Counted from the stretch's first letter, positions 1-9,942 are shown. The stretch is 48,065 nt of DNA from an uncultured Pseudomonadales bacterium (GCA_947258825.1 CAMYJX010000008.1:41340-89404), one strand, 5' to 3'. Made by a program: numbers and translations. The notes: generated by a model not told the origin, from the sequence alone.

Positions 1-699
1 ATGGATTTCGACGCGCTGCGCGCCGCCGCACGCCCACAGAGCCGCCTGCTCATGTTGAGCAACCCGCAGAATCCAACGGGAAGAGCCTACACCCGGGAAG
101 AGTTGGATGCCCTGGCGGCGTTCTGCGTCGAGCAGGACCTGATCCTGTGTTCGGACGAAATCCACTGCAGCCTCATTCTCGACCGGAAGGCGTCGCACAT
201 CCCCATCGCCAGCCTGTCCCCGGAGATCGGCAACCGCACCATCAGCCTGTTTGCCGCCACCAAGACCTACAACATACCGGGCCTCGGCTGCGCGGTCGCG
301 GTGATTGCCGACAGGGACCTGCGGCGCGCCTTTCGGCGGGCGCAAGCGGGCCTGGTGCCCGGCGTCGGGCCTCTGGCCTACGCGGCATCTCTGGCCGCCT
401 TTCGGGATCAGGGTCCCTGGCTGCCAGCTCTGCTGGACTATCTGCGCGGCAACCACAGCATGCTGCAGGCCGTCGCGGGCACGCGCATGACCCCCGTTGA
501 GGCCACCTACCTCGCCTGGCTGGATGTGAGGGATCTCAACCTGGAAGACCCGGGCGGCTATTTCGAGCAGCACGGCCTGGGCCTGTCCGACGGCGTCGCG
601 TTCGGCGGCCAAGGCTACGTGCGATTCAACTTCGCCTGCCCCAGACCGCTGCTGGAGCGAGGCCTCGAGCGCCTGGGGAAGGCGTTGCAGTCCCCATGA
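1..699 (+). CDS. PatB/MalY-type aminotransferase (cystathionine beta-lyase-like), 5' end outside window
   Basis: Pyridoxal-phosphate enzyme of fold type I, class I/II aminotransferase superfamily. The 232 visible residues are the C-terminal part of a protein that is normally about 390 residues long. What is seen: SNPQNPTG near residue 20, the PatB/MalY-type SDEIHCSL stretch near residue 51 holding the Asp that contacts the PLP pyridine nitrogen, and the likely PLP lysine K88 in ATKTYN. A late RFNFACPRPLLERGL segment resembles the carboxylate-binding Arg region of the family. PatB/MalY members are usually C-S beta-lyases acting on cystathionine or cysteine conjugates; some are aminotransferases, so the substrate is not certain. 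The ATG at position 1 is probably internal, because the N-terminal domain is missing. The reading frame ends at TGA 697-699, ahead of an intergenic gap before argD. Confidence 0.85.
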   Translation: MDFDALRAAARPQSRLLMLSNPQNPTGRAYTREELDALAAFCVEQDLILCSDEIHCSLILDRKASHIPIASLSPEIGNRTISLFAATKTYNIPGLGCAVAVIADRDLRRAFRRAQAGLVPGVGPLAYAASLAAFRDQGPWLPALLDYLRGNHSMLQAVAGTRMTPVEATYLAWLDVRDLNLEDPGGYFEQHGLGLSDGVAFGGQGYVRFNFACPRPLLERGLERLGKALQSP

Positions 700-792
700 T
701 CTGACGCGGTCAGCCAGCTCGACACCCGCGCAACCCGAACAGGGAAGCATTGATCTCCCCAGGGCCCTAAAGTACGATTGCCGGCTTTCCCC

Positions 793-810
793 AGGCAGCT
801 CCCGCTGCCT
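793..810 (+). terminator. possible weak hairpin terminator after the PatB/MalY gene
   Basis: A 7-bp perfect stem (AGGCAGC / GCTGCCT) with a TCCC loop, followed by a T-rich but interrupted tail. It lies between the lyase gene and argD. The missing U-tract makes termination doubtful. Confidence 0.3.
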
Positions 811-882
811 GTTGTCGTTTAGGGGTTCGGGAAGGCGGCCAAATTTGACCGTTGCCGAGGCTCATGACGTAGGAATCTTGCC

Positions 883-2043
883 ATGAACCATCTGATGGAG
901 ACCTATAAACGACTGCCCGTCGCCTTTACTGAAGGCTCCGGCTGCTGGCTGCAGGACGCCGATGGCAAGCGCTACCTGGACGCGCTGACCGGAATCGCGG
1001 TTTGCGGGCTGGGTCATGCGCACCCGGCGATTACCAAAGCAATTTCCGATCAGGCCGGCAGCCTGCTGCATACGTCCAACCTCTACGAGCTGCCTCTGCA
1101 GTCAGAACTGGCCGACCGCCTGTGCGAGCTTTCCGGCATGGATCGGGTGTTTTTCGCCAATTCCGGGGCCGAGGCCAACGAAGCCGCCATCAAGATAGCG
1201 CGGCTGCACGGCCACCAGAAAGGTCAATCCCGCCCGGCAACCATCGTGGTGGACGGCAGCTTTCACGGCAGAACCATGGCAACGCTGACGGCCACCGGCA
1301 ACCGCAAGGTACAGGCCGGGTTCGAACCGTTGCTGTCCGGTTTCGTCAGGGCACCCTTCAACGATCTCCAGGCCATCAGGCAGATCGCCGAGAATACCAA
1401 CGAAGTCAGCGCGCTGTTCGTGGAACCCGTGCTCGGTGAGGGCGGCATCGTGATTCCCGACGACGAATACCTTCCCGGGCTGAGGAAGATCTGCGATGAC
1501 AACGGCTGGCTGCTCATGCTGGACGAGGTACAGACTGGCAACGGTCGGACCGGCGCGTATTTCGCCTATCAGCACACGGCTATCCTCCCGGACGTGGTGA
1601 CGACGGCGAAAGGCCTTGGCAACGGAGTGCCCATCGGCGCGTGCCTGGCTCGCGGCGAGGCCGCCACCACATTCCAGCCGGGGAACCATGGATCTACTTT
1701 CGGCGGTAACCCGCTGGCATGCGCTGCGGCGATCGCGGTGCTGGATACGCTGGAAAAGGACGGTCTGATCCAGCGCGCGGCCGAGTTGGGCGATAGAATC
1801 GTCGATGGCCTGCGGGAAAACCTGAAGGGCAACAACATGGTGCGAACCGTTCGCGGCAAAGGGCTGATGATCGCCGTAGAGCTGGAAGAACCCTGCGGCG
1901 AGCTGGTGGCCGAGGCGCTCCAGGCAGGCATTCTGATCAACGTCACTCAGGACACCATCGTACGGCTTCTGCCGGCGCTGACCATGAGCGACAAAGAGGC
2001 CGACGAGCTGGTGTCCCGGGTTTCCGCGCTGATTCAGGGCTGA
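883..2043 (+). CDS. argD: Acetylornithine aminotransferase
   Basis: Class III PLP aminotransferase of 386 residues, a normal length for ArgD. It converts N-acetylglutamate-5-semialdehyde plus glutamate to N-acetylornithine, and in many bacteria also serves as succinyldiaminopimelate aminotransferase. Family features seen: [12 protein letters not shown] at about residue 93, SFHGRT at about 126, [14 protein letters not shown] at about 211 with the PLP-contacting Asp, and the PLP lysine K243 in [13 protein letters not shown]. An AGGAA ribosome-binding site sits about 8 bases upstream of the ATG. argF follows 103 bases later on the same strand, so the pair carries two steps of arginine synthesis and may be cotranscribed. 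I saw no convincing ArgR operator upstream. A GABA or ornithine aminotransferase is possible from sequence alone, but the argF neighbour and short length favour ArgD. Confidence 0.92.
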   Translation: MNHLMETYKRLPVAFTEGSGCWLQDADGKRYLDALTGIAVCGLGHAHPAITKAISDQAGSLLHTSNLYELPLQSELADRLCELSGMDRVFFANSGAEANEAAIKIARLHGHQKGQSRPATIVVDGSFHGRTMATLTATGNRKVQAGFEPLLSGFVRAPFNDLQAIRQIAENTNEVSALFVEPVLGEGGIVIPDDEYLPGLRKICDDNGWLLMLDEVQTGNGRTGAYFAYQHTAILPDVVTTAKGLGNGVPIGACLARGEAATTFQPGNHGSTFGGNPLACAAAIAVLDTLEKDGLIQRAAELGDRIVDGLRENLKGNNMVRTVRGKGLMIAVELEEPCGELVAEALQAGILINVTQDTIVRLLPALTMSDKEADELVSRVSALIQG

Positions 2044-2146
2044 GCCCCTCGGGCGTACGCCGGACGTACGACACCGAACCGCTGCGCCAGGTAACCGGAA
2101 CCGGAACACTCACCAGTGCCCACTGAACCTATGGCGATCGAGACAC

Positions 2147-3049
2147 ATGGCCAACCGTGATTTTCTGACACTGCTGGACTGCTCCTCCGAAGAGCTCGAC
2201 GACATCGTCGAACGGGCCCGCGAGCTCAAGACACAGCGACAGGACCGCAGCCTGCATCAGAGCCTAAGCGGTCGAACCCTCGCCATGGTCTTCCAGCAGA
2301 ACAGCACCCGCACGCGAATGGGCTTCGAAGCCGGCATGTCCCAGCTGGGCGGTCATGCCGTGTTCCTGAGCCCGGACGATACCCAGCTGGGGCGAGGCGA
2401 ACCCATCTCGGACACGGCCCGCGTGCTTTCGGAGATGGTGGACGCCGTGGTCATCCGCACCCCCTCGCACGAAGACCTGGTGACGTTTGCGGAAGCGGCC
2501 TCCGTTCCGGTCATCAACGCCATGACATCCCGGTTTCATCCTTGTCAGCTGCTCGCGGACGTGCAGACCTACACCGAGCTGCGCGGCCCCATCGCCGGTC
2601 GCGCGGTGGCCTTCGTCGGCGATGGCTACAACATGTGCCATTCCTATATCAACGCCGCCCGGCAGTGGGGATTTCAGCTGAAGATCGCCTGCCCCGAAGG
2701 CTACGAGCCCGATCCAGAGATACTGGCCAGCTGCAACAACGCGGTGCTGGTGGGGTCTGCCAGGGAAGCCGTGGATCAAGCCGATCTCGTGGTAACAGAC
2801 GTGTGGTCGTCCATGGGCCACGACAAGGAGGAGCAGGCCGGGAGGATGACGCGCTTTGCGCCCTATCAGGTGAACGAGGACCTGCTCGATCAGGCCTCGC
2901 CAGAAGTGGTGTTCCTGCACTGTCTGCCTGCCCACCGGGGCGAAGAGGTCAGCGAGACGCTGCTGGATGATCCCCGCTCAGCCGTCTGGCAGGAGGCGGG
3001 AAACCGCCTGCATACGCAGAAGGCATTGTTGGAGTTTCTGCTGACCTGA
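2147..3049 (+). CDS. argF: Ornithine carbamoyltransferase, anabolic type
   Basis: Transfers the carbamoyl group from carbamoyl phosphate to ornithine, giving citrulline. The product has 300 residues, normal for the family. Carbamoyl-phosphate site: STRTR at residues 53-57. HPCQLLADV and the ornithine-side [11 protein letters not shown] near the C-terminus, with the reactive Cys, are intact. The short size and pairing with argD point to the biosynthetic enzyme, not the catabolic ArcB. The ribosome-binding site is weak (CGAGAC before the ATG), so expression may rely on coupling with argD transcription. The next gene is convergent and begins its stop codon 52 bases downstream; I saw no clear terminator between them. 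A carbamate kinase gene lies 17 kb away, but nothing in the sequence ties it to this gene. Confidence 0.95.
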   Translation: MANRDFLTLLDCSSEELDDIVERARELKTQRQDRSLHQSLSGRTLAMVFQQNSTRTRMGFEAGMSQLGGHAVFLSPDDTQLGRGEPISDTARVLSEMVDAVVIRTPSHEDLVTFAEAASVPVINAMTSRFHPCQLLADVQTYTELRGPIAGRAVAFVGDGYNMCHSYINAARQWGFQLKIACPEGYEPDPEILASCNNAVLVGSAREAVDQADLVVTDVWSSMGHDKEEQAGRMTRFAPYQVNEDLLDQASPEVVFLHCLPAHRGEEVSETLLDDPRSAVWQEAGNRLHTQKALLEFLLT

Positions 3050-3100
3050 CGCTCTGCGAGTGTTTGGTTAGCGCGGTGCTGCGAACGGATCCTGACTGCT

Positions 3101-6100
3101 TCAGAGCCTGAGTTCTTCAAGCCGGAACGGTTTGGCGATGTGATACCCCTGCATGTAGTCCACGCCGATTTCGCGTACGCACTTCATCACGTCTTCATTT
3201 TCCACGTACTCGGCAATGGTCTGCTTGCCCATGTAGTGGCCGATCTCGTTGATGGATCGCACCACCGCGTAATCACCGGGGTTGTCCACGATGTCTTTGA
3301 CAAAGACGCCGTCGATCTTGACGTAGTCCACCGGCAGGTTGCGCAAGTAGGAATACGAAGACAGGCCGGTGCCGAAATCATCCAGCGAGAACCGGCAACC
3401 AATGATCTTCATTCGGCTCATGAAGTCCCGGGCATTTTCCAGATTCGCAATGGCCGCCGTTTCCGTAATTTCAAAGCAGATTTTGCTGGTGGGCGCCTGA
3501 CTGCGGGAGAACTGCTCCAGCACGAAGTCCGGGAACGTCTCGTCGTTCACGCTGTGTCCTGAAACGTTGATGGAGAAGCCACCGAAGTTGTCCAGCATGC
3601 CCCGGTTCTCGGACATCCATTGCATCACACGCTCGATGACCCAGCGATCGATGATCGACATGCGCTGGTAGGTTTCCGCCGCAAGGATGAATTCCGCCGG
3701 CGGCATCGCATCTCCCATCTCGTCGAGCATGGTCAACAGAATTTCGTAGTGGTCCTCGTCTTGCCGATTGCTGCCCACGGCGGAAATCTGCTGGCAGTTG
3801 AGGACCAGCCGGTTCTCGTTCACCGCCTTGTCGAGCTGGGTTACCCACTCCATGATGCCATGGCGGTTCTGAATGACGGCATCCCCGAGCTCGTATTCCT
3901 GGACCCGATTACGTCCGGCGTCCTTGGCCGCGTAGCACGCTTCATCCGCATACTGCATGACCGCGTCGACGCCTTCTATGGACTGGTCCACGAACACCAG
4001 GCCCATGCTGGCGGACAGCGCGTACTCCCGCTCGTCCCATTCGAAGCGCTCGCCGCGTACCGCGTTCAGAACCTTGTCCGCCAGCTCGCGGGCAACCGGC
4101 GTGGAGATCTCTTTCAGCAGAACGCCGAACTCGTCGCCGCCCAGCCGGGCAACCTGCGCCTGCTCGTCTGCCAGCGTCCGGGTCAGCACGTCGGCGATGA
4201 CCTTGAGCAACTCGTCTCCGGCGGTATGGCCGCTGGTGTTGTTCACGATCTTGAACTGATCCAGGTCTATGTAGAGCAGCGCGTGCAGGGTCTCGGTGCC
4301 TCTCGCTTCCTGGATGGCTTCATGCACGTGCCGTTCGAACTCCTTGCGGTTCATGAGCTGGGTCAGATCGTCGTGGGCCGCCTGAAAGGCGAGCTCGCTG
4401 TGCATGTTTTCCAGCATCCGCTGAGAAGCACGCTCCATGAGTGGCAGATCGTAATCGTCCAGCAGGGTGATCTGCCCCTCGTGCAGACCGTCCGCCATCT
4501 CCTTGAGAGAGAGATCACGCGACTTGATGCCTTTGCGATTCACCAGAACGAAAGAGCTGGCCGCATCGCCAACGAAAGCCACGGTGAGTATGAGCGGCCG
4601 TCCGGACGGGTCCGCCGTCGCAAGCCACTCGCCAACCTGTATGCGTCGGGCACGCTGTACCGCCTGCTCGAAGCTTTGACGCACCCGCTCGTCCCGCGCA
4701 TCGCTTGCCGGATTGGTGTCCGGCAGCATGCCCTCCAATCCCAGTAGAGCGGGCGCCTGATCGCCGGCAACCTCGGTGAAATTGACGGGCGTTCGCTCCC
4801 CGGCCGTATCTCCCACGAGCGCGGCTGAGAGCGCCATGATCAGAGGGGTGCGCTTGCTGGGATCGAAAGAGATGCTGTTCAGACCGTCCACGATGCGCTT
4901 CAGCAGCGTATCCGGGTCGATGAATTCGGCAGCGCCGGCAGCGATCTCTCCCGACAGCTGCCCCCAGAGCTGGTCGAGCAGCGAAAGCTGATCTCGCCAT
5001 TCGTGGCTCTCCGGACCACGCCGCAGGTGCGTATGCACCAGCAGATTGCGCCAGCCGGGGTTGAGCAGCTCAACCACCAGATCAGGAACGCGCCTGTTTT
5101 CGAGCCGCTGCGACAGCTCCGTCAGCACGGCACGTCGTGCCCGCTCCAGTTTCTGCTGACCTTCGGAAGCGCGTACCGTTCGCTCGATGTTTCCCCGATA
5201 GGCCTGCACCTGACGGTCCACGAGGGGATTGAGCTCGTCCACGACCTCCGAGAAGACCTCGGGGTTCTGATCAAACTCCTTCACCACGCGCTGCAGCAGC
5301 TCGTCGACGCGCTTACCCACGTCCCTGTCGATGCCTTCGCGCACGTCTTTGGAGTTACCCAACCTGGCCAGCTGGTTCAACATCAAAACGGCGCTGTGGG
5401 GGCTGTCCGGCTCGTAGCGCAGAAACTCGGGATCCTGCGCTGCCAGCTTGTTGAGGGTTATCTCGAGCCGGCGAACCCATTCCCGGACACCGGGGGTGAG
5501 GTAGCTGTCCGACTCGATGGAATCGACGAGATTCTCCATGACATCGAGCGTGTCGTAGTCTTCCTCGGTCAGCCCTTTCCGGTCTCCATGATGATGCTTG
5601 AGCACTTCCATCAGGCGGGGTTTCAGCCGCTGGTCGCTCAGCTGCGCGTCACCGAGCTCTTCTTCGATGGTCGCCAAAGCGTCCAGAATATCTACGCGGT
5701 TGAAGGTCTCGTCAGCCCTGGCGCCCGGAGCCGCCAGCATCTCGTCGGTAGGCTGGCCGCGGATCGCGGCCGTGCGCCGGGACAGGTTGAGTATGTTCCG
5801 GGCGACGTTGTAGACCTCGCTGCCACGGCTGGAAGACGGCACAAACGGATTGCTGTCGACCCGTGCAGCGGTGGGGACACCGTCCGCCGCCATCGCGGCT
5901 TCACGCACGGCAGTGTCCATCTCCTGATAAACCTCTGGCTCCACTTTGACGCCGGAGGGCGAGCGGCGCACGGATGCGCGGACCAGCGACTCGCGGATCT
6001 CCTCGACGGAGGGAAACAGCTCGCTGTCGGCAAAGAGCTTGGCCAGCGCTTCGTAAAGCGTACCCAGCACGGCGAGCAACGCTTCCTCGAAGTAGCGGTA

Positions 6101-7144
6101 GATGTCCCGGCGCACCTGGAGGCGGAATTCCATCTTCTTGACGACGTCATCAAACGCCCAGGTCAGAACCGCCGGCCCTACCGGAAGGGCGTCCTTGTGG
6201 GTCCAGGGTTTCGCAACCAGCCCGAGCTGAGCCCGCATGTCCAGAAGCTGGTCGGAATACCGGCCCTCCGCCTTGGAGATGATCTCAGCAACCGCCAGCC
6301 AGTCCTCGAAGTCTTCGGTGTCGACGACCTCCAGCTTGGTGGTATCTGCGCCTTCCCGACGGCGTCGCTTTTCCAGTACCTCTTCCAGCTCGCTAACCTG
6401 ATCGATCTGGCGAAGCACTTCTCCGACAAAGTCGGAAATCAGAGCCTGATGATTTTTCTCTATGACGTCCAGACCCTCGAAAAACATCATCTGAGCGGCG
6501 TTGGTGCCCGCATCCCGCGCGCTGGTCAGCAGCTCTTCCGACGCCTTCATCAGGAACTCTCCACCGAGACGTTTCAGCGCGCGCTCGACCACACGCCTCA
6601 CCTTGGTGCGGATCTGCAGCGCCTGCTTATCGGTGATCCTGCGATCGCGGAGAAGGGTATCGGGAATTTCCTCAGCGCCGGCACGCTGCGCGACCCCGCC
6701 GCCTGATTCACGAGCCTCCTGCCCGGCGTCGCCGGCAGATTCGTCGGCCCCGTCTTCTCTTCCAGTCACGGCGGAAGCCGCGGACCGGGCAAGCATGCCG
6801 GATGCGACGGCGAACTCTAACAGGGAATCGAACGCGCGGTCCGGCAACCCCTGGTCGAAAACGACCCCGATGCCGTTGCCGTTTTCCAGAATCCTCGCGA
6901 TCTTCGCCTGGGTTCTGAAGTGCTCATGCCCCTCGGGGGTAGGCACCGAAAAGTGAATGGCGACGGAATCACCGCTGACAGGATTGGCGCCCGTTGAGGC
7001 GAGCGAACGTGACGCGCCCGTACCGGTAAGCAGCATTCCCTGCTGGCAGAAATCTCGAACCGTGCACAACCACGAACGGCCACTTTCCGGATGCAGCAGA
7101 GCCGAGAGAGAGATGGGTTGTCTGGTATGACGGCGCCGATTCAA
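3101..7144 (-). CDS. PilZ-DUF1631-GGDEF-EAL c-di-GMP signalling protein
   Basis: Very large (1347 residues) predicted cytoplasmic c-di-GMP protein with no clear membrane segment. Order: an RRRHTRQP start with a PilZ-like segment (about 1-110), a long alpha-helical DUF1631 region (about 160-800), a GGDEF domain (about 920-1085) and an EAL domain (about 1095-1347). The cyclase signature RLGGDEF near residue 1000 is intact, but I see no RxxD inhibitory site in front of it. In the phosphodiesterase half the signature reads EIL (near residue 1133), while the other catalytic positions are kept: SINVSG, FEITET, LDDFGTG, VKIDG, AEYVE and MQGYH. Both activities are therefore possible; which dominates cannot be told. 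The start codon is TTG, preceded by AAGGA about 10 bases upstream. The neighbouring minus-strand gene is another cyclase, so this is a local c-di-GMP cluster. Confidence 0.88.
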   Translation of the reverse strand: MNRRRHTRQPISLSALLHPESGRSWLCTVRDFCQQGMLLTGTGASRSLASTGANPVSGDSVAIHFSVPTPEGHEHFRTQAKIARILENGNGIGVVFDQGLPDRAFDSLLEFAVASGMLARSAASAVTGREDGADESAGDAGQEARESGGGVAQRAGAEEIPDTLLRDRRITDKQALQIRTKVRRVVERALKRLGGEFLMKASEELLTSARDAGTNAAQMMFFEGLDVIEKNHQALISDFVGEVLRQIDQVSELEEVLEKRRRREGADTTKLEVVDTEDFEDWLAVAEIISKAEGRYSDQLLDMRAQLGLVAKPWTHKDALPVGPAVLTWAFDDVVKKMEFRLQVRRDIYRYFEEALLAVLGTLYEALAKLFADSELFPSVEEIRESLVRASVRRSPSGVKVEPEVYQEMDTAVREAAMAADGVPTAARVDSNPFVPSSSRGSEVYNVARNILNLSRRTAAIRGQPTDEMLAAPGARADETFNRVDILDALATIEEELGDAQLSDQRLKPRLMEVLKHHHGDRKGLTEEDYDTLDVMENLVDSIESDSYLTPGVREWVRRLEITLNKLAAQDPEFLRYEPDSPHSAVLMLNQLARLGNSKDVREGIDRDVGKRVDELLQRVVKEFDQNPEVFSEVVDELNPLVDRQVQAYRGNIERTVRASEGQQKLERARRAVLTELSQRLENRRVPDLVVELLNPGWRNLLVHTHLRRGPESHEWRDQLSLLDQLWGQLSGEIAAGAAEFIDPDTLLKRIVDGLNSISFDPSKRTPLIMALSAALVGDTAGERTPVNFTEVAGDQAPALLGLEGMLPDTNPASDARDERVRQSFEQAVQRARRIQVGEWLATADPSGRPLILTVAFVGDAASSFVLVNRKGIKSRDLSLKEMADGLHEGQITLLDDYDLPLMERASQRMLENMHSELAFQAAHDDLTQLMNRKEFERHVHEAIQEARGTETLHALLYIDLDQFKIVNNTSGHTAGDELLKVIADVLTRTLADEQAQVARLGGDEFGVLLKEISTPVARELADKVLNAVRGERFEWDEREYALSASMGLVFVDQSIEGVDAVMQYADEACYAAKDAGRNRVQEYELGDAVIQNRHGIMEWVTQLDKAVNENRLVLNCQQISAVGSNRQDEDHYEILLTMLDEMGDAMPPAEFILAAETYQRMSIIDRWVIERVMQWMSENRGMLDNFGGFSINVSGHSVNDETFPDFVLEQFSRSQAPTSKICFEITETAAIANLENARDFMSRMKIIGCRFSLDDFGTGLSSYSYLRNLPVDYVKIDGVFVKDIVDNPGDYAVVRSINEIGHYMGKQTIAEYVENEDVMKCVREIGVDYMQGYHIAKPFRLEELRL

Positions 7145-7215
7145 TTTGCAGCGTCCTTCTGCGAAATCGCCGGGACATTACCCCATATGACGGGGTAAAT
7201 CACGTGATGCCGCGC

Positions 7216-8352
7216 TCATCCCTGGACGATGCGATCCCTGCCGGACGATTTCGCCCGATAAAGCGCTCGATCTGCGCGCTGGATCACATCTTCTACAGAT
7301 TCCCCCGGACGAAATTCCGCGATGCCGATGGACACCGATTGACGTGGATTGGAATCGTTGCCGATCACGTCCAGATCGCGAACGCTGGCGCAGAGCCGAT
7401 CGGCGACCCGCTGTGCCGCGTCTTTATCCGCGTCTACCAGCACGAGCAGGAACTCTTCGCCACCAAAACGGGCAACGAAATCGACGGAACGAACCACCTG
7501 TTCCGCGCAGCGGGCAAACGCCTGAAGCACCCGATCGCCCTGTTGGTGACCAAATCTGTCGTTGACGCGTTTGAAGTGATCGAGGTCGCAGTAGCAAAGG
7601 GTAAAGCCAACGTGCCCCCGATCTCCCAGCGCCTTCTGCCGGTTCAGCACCTCCATGATGTAGCGGCGGTTGTAGAGCCCCGTGAGTTCGTCCCGCATGG
7701 CGAGATCCGCCAGCTGCTGAAGCGCAGCGTTGAGGCGGTCGTTGCGGCGCTGAAATGCCAGGCGCAGGGCCGTCACTTCCCCGGCCATGAAGAACATCAC
7801 CGCCAGCATGGCGGTGAAGCCTAGGGTCAACGGTAGCTCTGCACCAGCCAGCGGGCCCGAACCGCTGTACAGCAGCGGTTGAACCAGCAGGTAAGCGAAC
7901 CAGGTGATCAGCGTCAGATAGCCCACCTGCCGCTTGGCCAGGTGCAGCGCCGCATGCAGGATGCCGAGCAAGGGGACCACCAGCAGCAGCAGACGCAGTT
8001 CGTCGGGAACGAACAGCGCCGACGCAACCACACCCACGTTGGCCCAGCAGGACTTGGCAAAGGTCAGCGACCCCGTATCGAATCGTCCGTCCTGTTTGTC
8101 CAGAGCCATGAACGCCGCCAGACCCAGCCCCCAGAAAGCCAGCAGCGAGTAGAGCGCGGGCTCGAACTCGGGACCCTCCGACGCGGCCGCCAGGCCGATG
8201 CAGACCAGGGCGTACGCCATCGCGCCGGCAAGAACTACCAGCGTGCGAGCGGGTTTGCGGATAGCCAGCTGGCTGAGGGTCAGCAAAGTCTTCGCGGCTC
8301 TGTATCGAAGAGCAAACATTGTAGGGGTCGGGCACCAGGCAAAGCGCAGCAT
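7216..8352 (-). CDS. Membrane-anchored diguanylate cyclase (GGDEF)
   Basis: Predicted inner-membrane diguanylate cyclase of 378 residues making c-di-GMP from two GTP. The N-terminal half (to about residue 195) has about six hydrophobic segments, including ARTLVVLAGAMAYALV, LGLAAFMAL, LLLLVVPLLGIL and MLAVMFFMAGEV, resembling a MASE-type sensor but not one I can name. A DELTGLYNRR entry marks the start of the GGDEF domain near residue 215. The active-site motif is FGGEEF near residue 295, and an RSVD inhibitory site precedes it at the usual spacing, so product inhibition is likely. The first ATG was chosen because AAGGCG lies upstream; an ATG at 8319 is an alternative without a Shine-Dalgarno sequence. 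The gene lies downstream of glpK on the same strand and 71 bases upstream of the large c-di-GMP protein. Confidence 0.9.
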   Translation of the reverse strand: MLRFAWCPTPTMFALRYRAAKTLLTLSQLAIRKPARTLVVLAGAMAYALVCIGLAAASEGPEFEPALYSLLAFWGLGLAAFMALDKQDGRFDTGSLTFAKSCWANVGVVASALFVPDELRLLLLVVPLLGILHAALHLAKRQVGYLTLITWFAYLLVQPLLYSGSGPLAGAELPLTLGFTAMLAVMFFMAGEVTALRLAFQRRNDRLNAALQQLADLAMRDELTGLYNRRYIMEVLNRQKALGDRGHVGFTLCYCDLDHFKRVNDRFGHQQGDRVLQAFARCAEQVVRSVDFVARFGGEEFLLVLVDADKDAAQRVADRLCASVRDLDVIGNDSNPRQSVSIGIAEFRPGESVEDVIQRADRALYRAKSSGRDRIVQG

Positions 8353-8421
8353 CAGGTGACGCCTTGTAAGCCACTTGTGAGGCGACGGTCGAGCTGTAAA
8401 GGATCTGGACGGGGCAGTTGC

Positions 8422-9897
8422 CTAGATGGCTCGCGACACCGCCTGTCGCCAGCCATCCAGCAGCTCCTGACGTCGCTGGGCCTCCATGGCGGGGGTGAAT
8501 TCCCGCTCCAGCTGCCAGCGCTGCCCGGCTTCGTTCAGGCTGCCGAGCATACCGGCCCCCAGCGCTGCCAGCGAAGCCGCGCCCAACGCCGTGGTCTCTG
8601 TAATCCGCGGCCTCTGAACGGGGCAGCCGGTGATGTCCGCAAGAAACTGGCAAAGCAGATCGTTGCCCACCATGCCGCCATCAACGCGCAACCGATCGAC
8701 CTTTGCCCCATCCTCGGCCATAGCGATCAGCAGGTCCTCCGTCTGGTATACGACGCTGTGCAGCGTGGCGGTTACGATCTGGTCGCGGCTCGTGTCGAGG
8801 GTCAAGCCGGTGAGCAACCCTCGAGCGTCCGGTTTCCAGTGGGGCGCGCCGAGCCCGGTAAACGCGGGAACCAGATAAACGCCAGCGGTGTCACCGGCGG
8901 TGCGCCGCGCGGCATCCTCGGTATCGCCGGGCGCCTGAATCAGGCCGACCTGATCGCGAAGCCACTTGATGGCAACGCCGGCGGCGAAGATGCTGCCTTC
9001 CAGGGCGTAGGTCACGGTCCCGTCGAGCCGGTAGGCCACGGTGGTGAGCAACTGCTGGGTTGATACCAGCTGCTGAGCGCCGGTATTGATGATGGCGAAG
9101 CAGCCAGTGCCGTAGGTGCTCTTGCTCATACCCGAATCAAAGCATGCCTGGCCAATGAGCGCGGCTTGCTGGTCGCCGGCGACGCCAAGAATGGGCACCG
9201 ACGCGCCAAACCATCCTGCATCAGCGACGCCGAAGTTTCCGGCGCTGTCGAGAACCTCGGGAAGCAGCGAGTGAGGGATCTGCAGGTAGCCAGTCAGCTC
9301 CGGGCTCCAGCGCTGGCTGCCGATGTCGAAGAGCATGGTGCGAGAGGCATTGGTGGCATCGGTGGCGTGAACCTTACCTCCGGTCAGGCGCCAGATGAGA
9401 AACGTGTCCACGGTACCAAAGCAAAGCTCGCCCTCCAGAGCGCGCTGGCGGACGCCTGGAACGTTTTCCAGCAGCCAGGCCAGCTTAGTGCCGGAAAAAT
9501 ACGGGTCGATGACCAGACCTGTTTCCCGTGCAACAAGTTGTTGCACGCCATCCTGGCGCATCGCCTCGCAGCGGTCCGCCGTCCTTCGATCCTGCCAGAC
9601 GATGGCGTTGTAGACGCACTCGCCCGTCTGCCGGTCCCATACCAGGGTCGTTTCGCGCTGATTGGTAATGCCGATGGCGGCCAGGTCCGCGGCAGAAACC
9701 CCCGCCGCGACCAGGGCCTCCCGCCCCGCCGCCAGCGTGGTCTGCCAGAGCACCTCCGGATCCTGCTCCACCCAGGCGTCGGCTGGAAATATCATGTCGA
9801 AGGGTTGCTGTCCGACCCCGGCAATATTTCCCTCAGGATCGAAAATGATGGCGCGGGAGCTGGATGTCCCCTGATCGATGGCCATGATGTGGCGCAT
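8422..9897 (-). CDS. glpK: Glycerol kinase
   Basis: FGGY-family kinase phosphorylating glycerol to sn-glycerol 3-phosphate in the cytoplasm. 491 residues, typical length. Seen: the IMAIDQGTSSSRAIIFD phosphate-binding start, NQRETT, the IVWQDRRTA glycerol-binding segment, GVAGDQQAALIGQ around the catalytic Asp, YGTGCF, the GLGAPHW segment and the DGGMVGNDLLCQ segment. The start is the ATG at 9897, directly after a GGGGGG purine run 4 bases upstream; longer frames would add residues outside the family alignment. Upstream (9927-9942) lies a palindrome that looks like an NrdR site and is shared with the divergent nrdA. No glpF or glpD is adjacent; gpsA, which makes the same product from dihydroxyacetone phosphate, lies beyond nrdB. 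Confidence 0.95.
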   Translation of the reverse strand: MRHIMAIDQGTSSSRAIIFDPEGNIAGVGQQPFDMIFPADAWVEQDPEVLWQTTLAAGREALVAAGVSAADLAAIGITNQRETTLVWDRQTGECVYNAIVWQDRRTADRCEAMRQDGVQQLVARETGLVIDPYFSGTKLAWLLENVPGVRQRALEGELCFGTVDTFLIWRLTGGKVHATDATNASRTMLFDIGSQRWSPELTGYLQIPHSLLPEVLDSAGNFGVADAGWFGASVPILGVAGDQQAALIGQACFDSGMSKSTYGTGCFAIINTGAQQLVSTQQLLTTVAYRLDGTVTYALEGSIFAAGVAIKWLRDQVGLIQAPGDTEDAARRTAGDTAGVYLVPAFTGLGAPHWKPDARGLLTGLTLDTSRDQIVTATLHSVVYQTEDLLIAMAEDGAKVDRLRVDGGMVGNDLLCQFLADITGCPVQRPRITETTALGAASLAALGAGMLGSLNEAGQRWQLEREFTPAMEAQRRQELLDGWRQAVSRAI

Positions 9898-9926
9898 ATT
9901 CCCCCCGATCCGGCACGTTGCGAGCA

Positions 9927-9942
9927 CCACAATATATAGTGG
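9927..9942 (+). promoter_or_regulatory. Putative NrdR box in the glpK-nrdA intergenic region
   Basis: A 16-bp site whose core CAATATATAG matches the NrdR consensus core (CwAtATaTwG) at all 10 positions; by eye 14 of 16 positions fit. It is the centre of a 20-bp near-perfect palindrome with CACCAC/GTGGTG arms (9925-9944). NrdR represses ribonucleotide reductase genes, which fits nrdA downstream. It lies about 430 bp from the nrdA start and only 30 bp from glpK, so the promoter it controls is not certain. NrdR sites usually come in pairs; the best second candidate (10082-10097) is weaker and not at the usual spacing. Confidence 0.55.

Noticed and set aside
700-882. ArgR operator upstream of argD
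   Set aside because: A TGTCGTT sequence exists near 814, but the rest of the Pseudomonas-type consensus is missing.
2054-2070. Repeated CGTACG palindromes between argD and argF
   Set aside because: Two 6-bp self-complementary words 5 bases apart are too short to claim as an operator or terminator.
5003-6706. Long open frame of 567 codons on the plus strand
   Set aside because: It is antisense to the large c-di-GMP protein gene. Its residues show no domain, whereas the minus strand has GGDEF and EAL motifs. GC-rich third positions produce such shadows; the same applies to 31057-32331 and 13702-14928.
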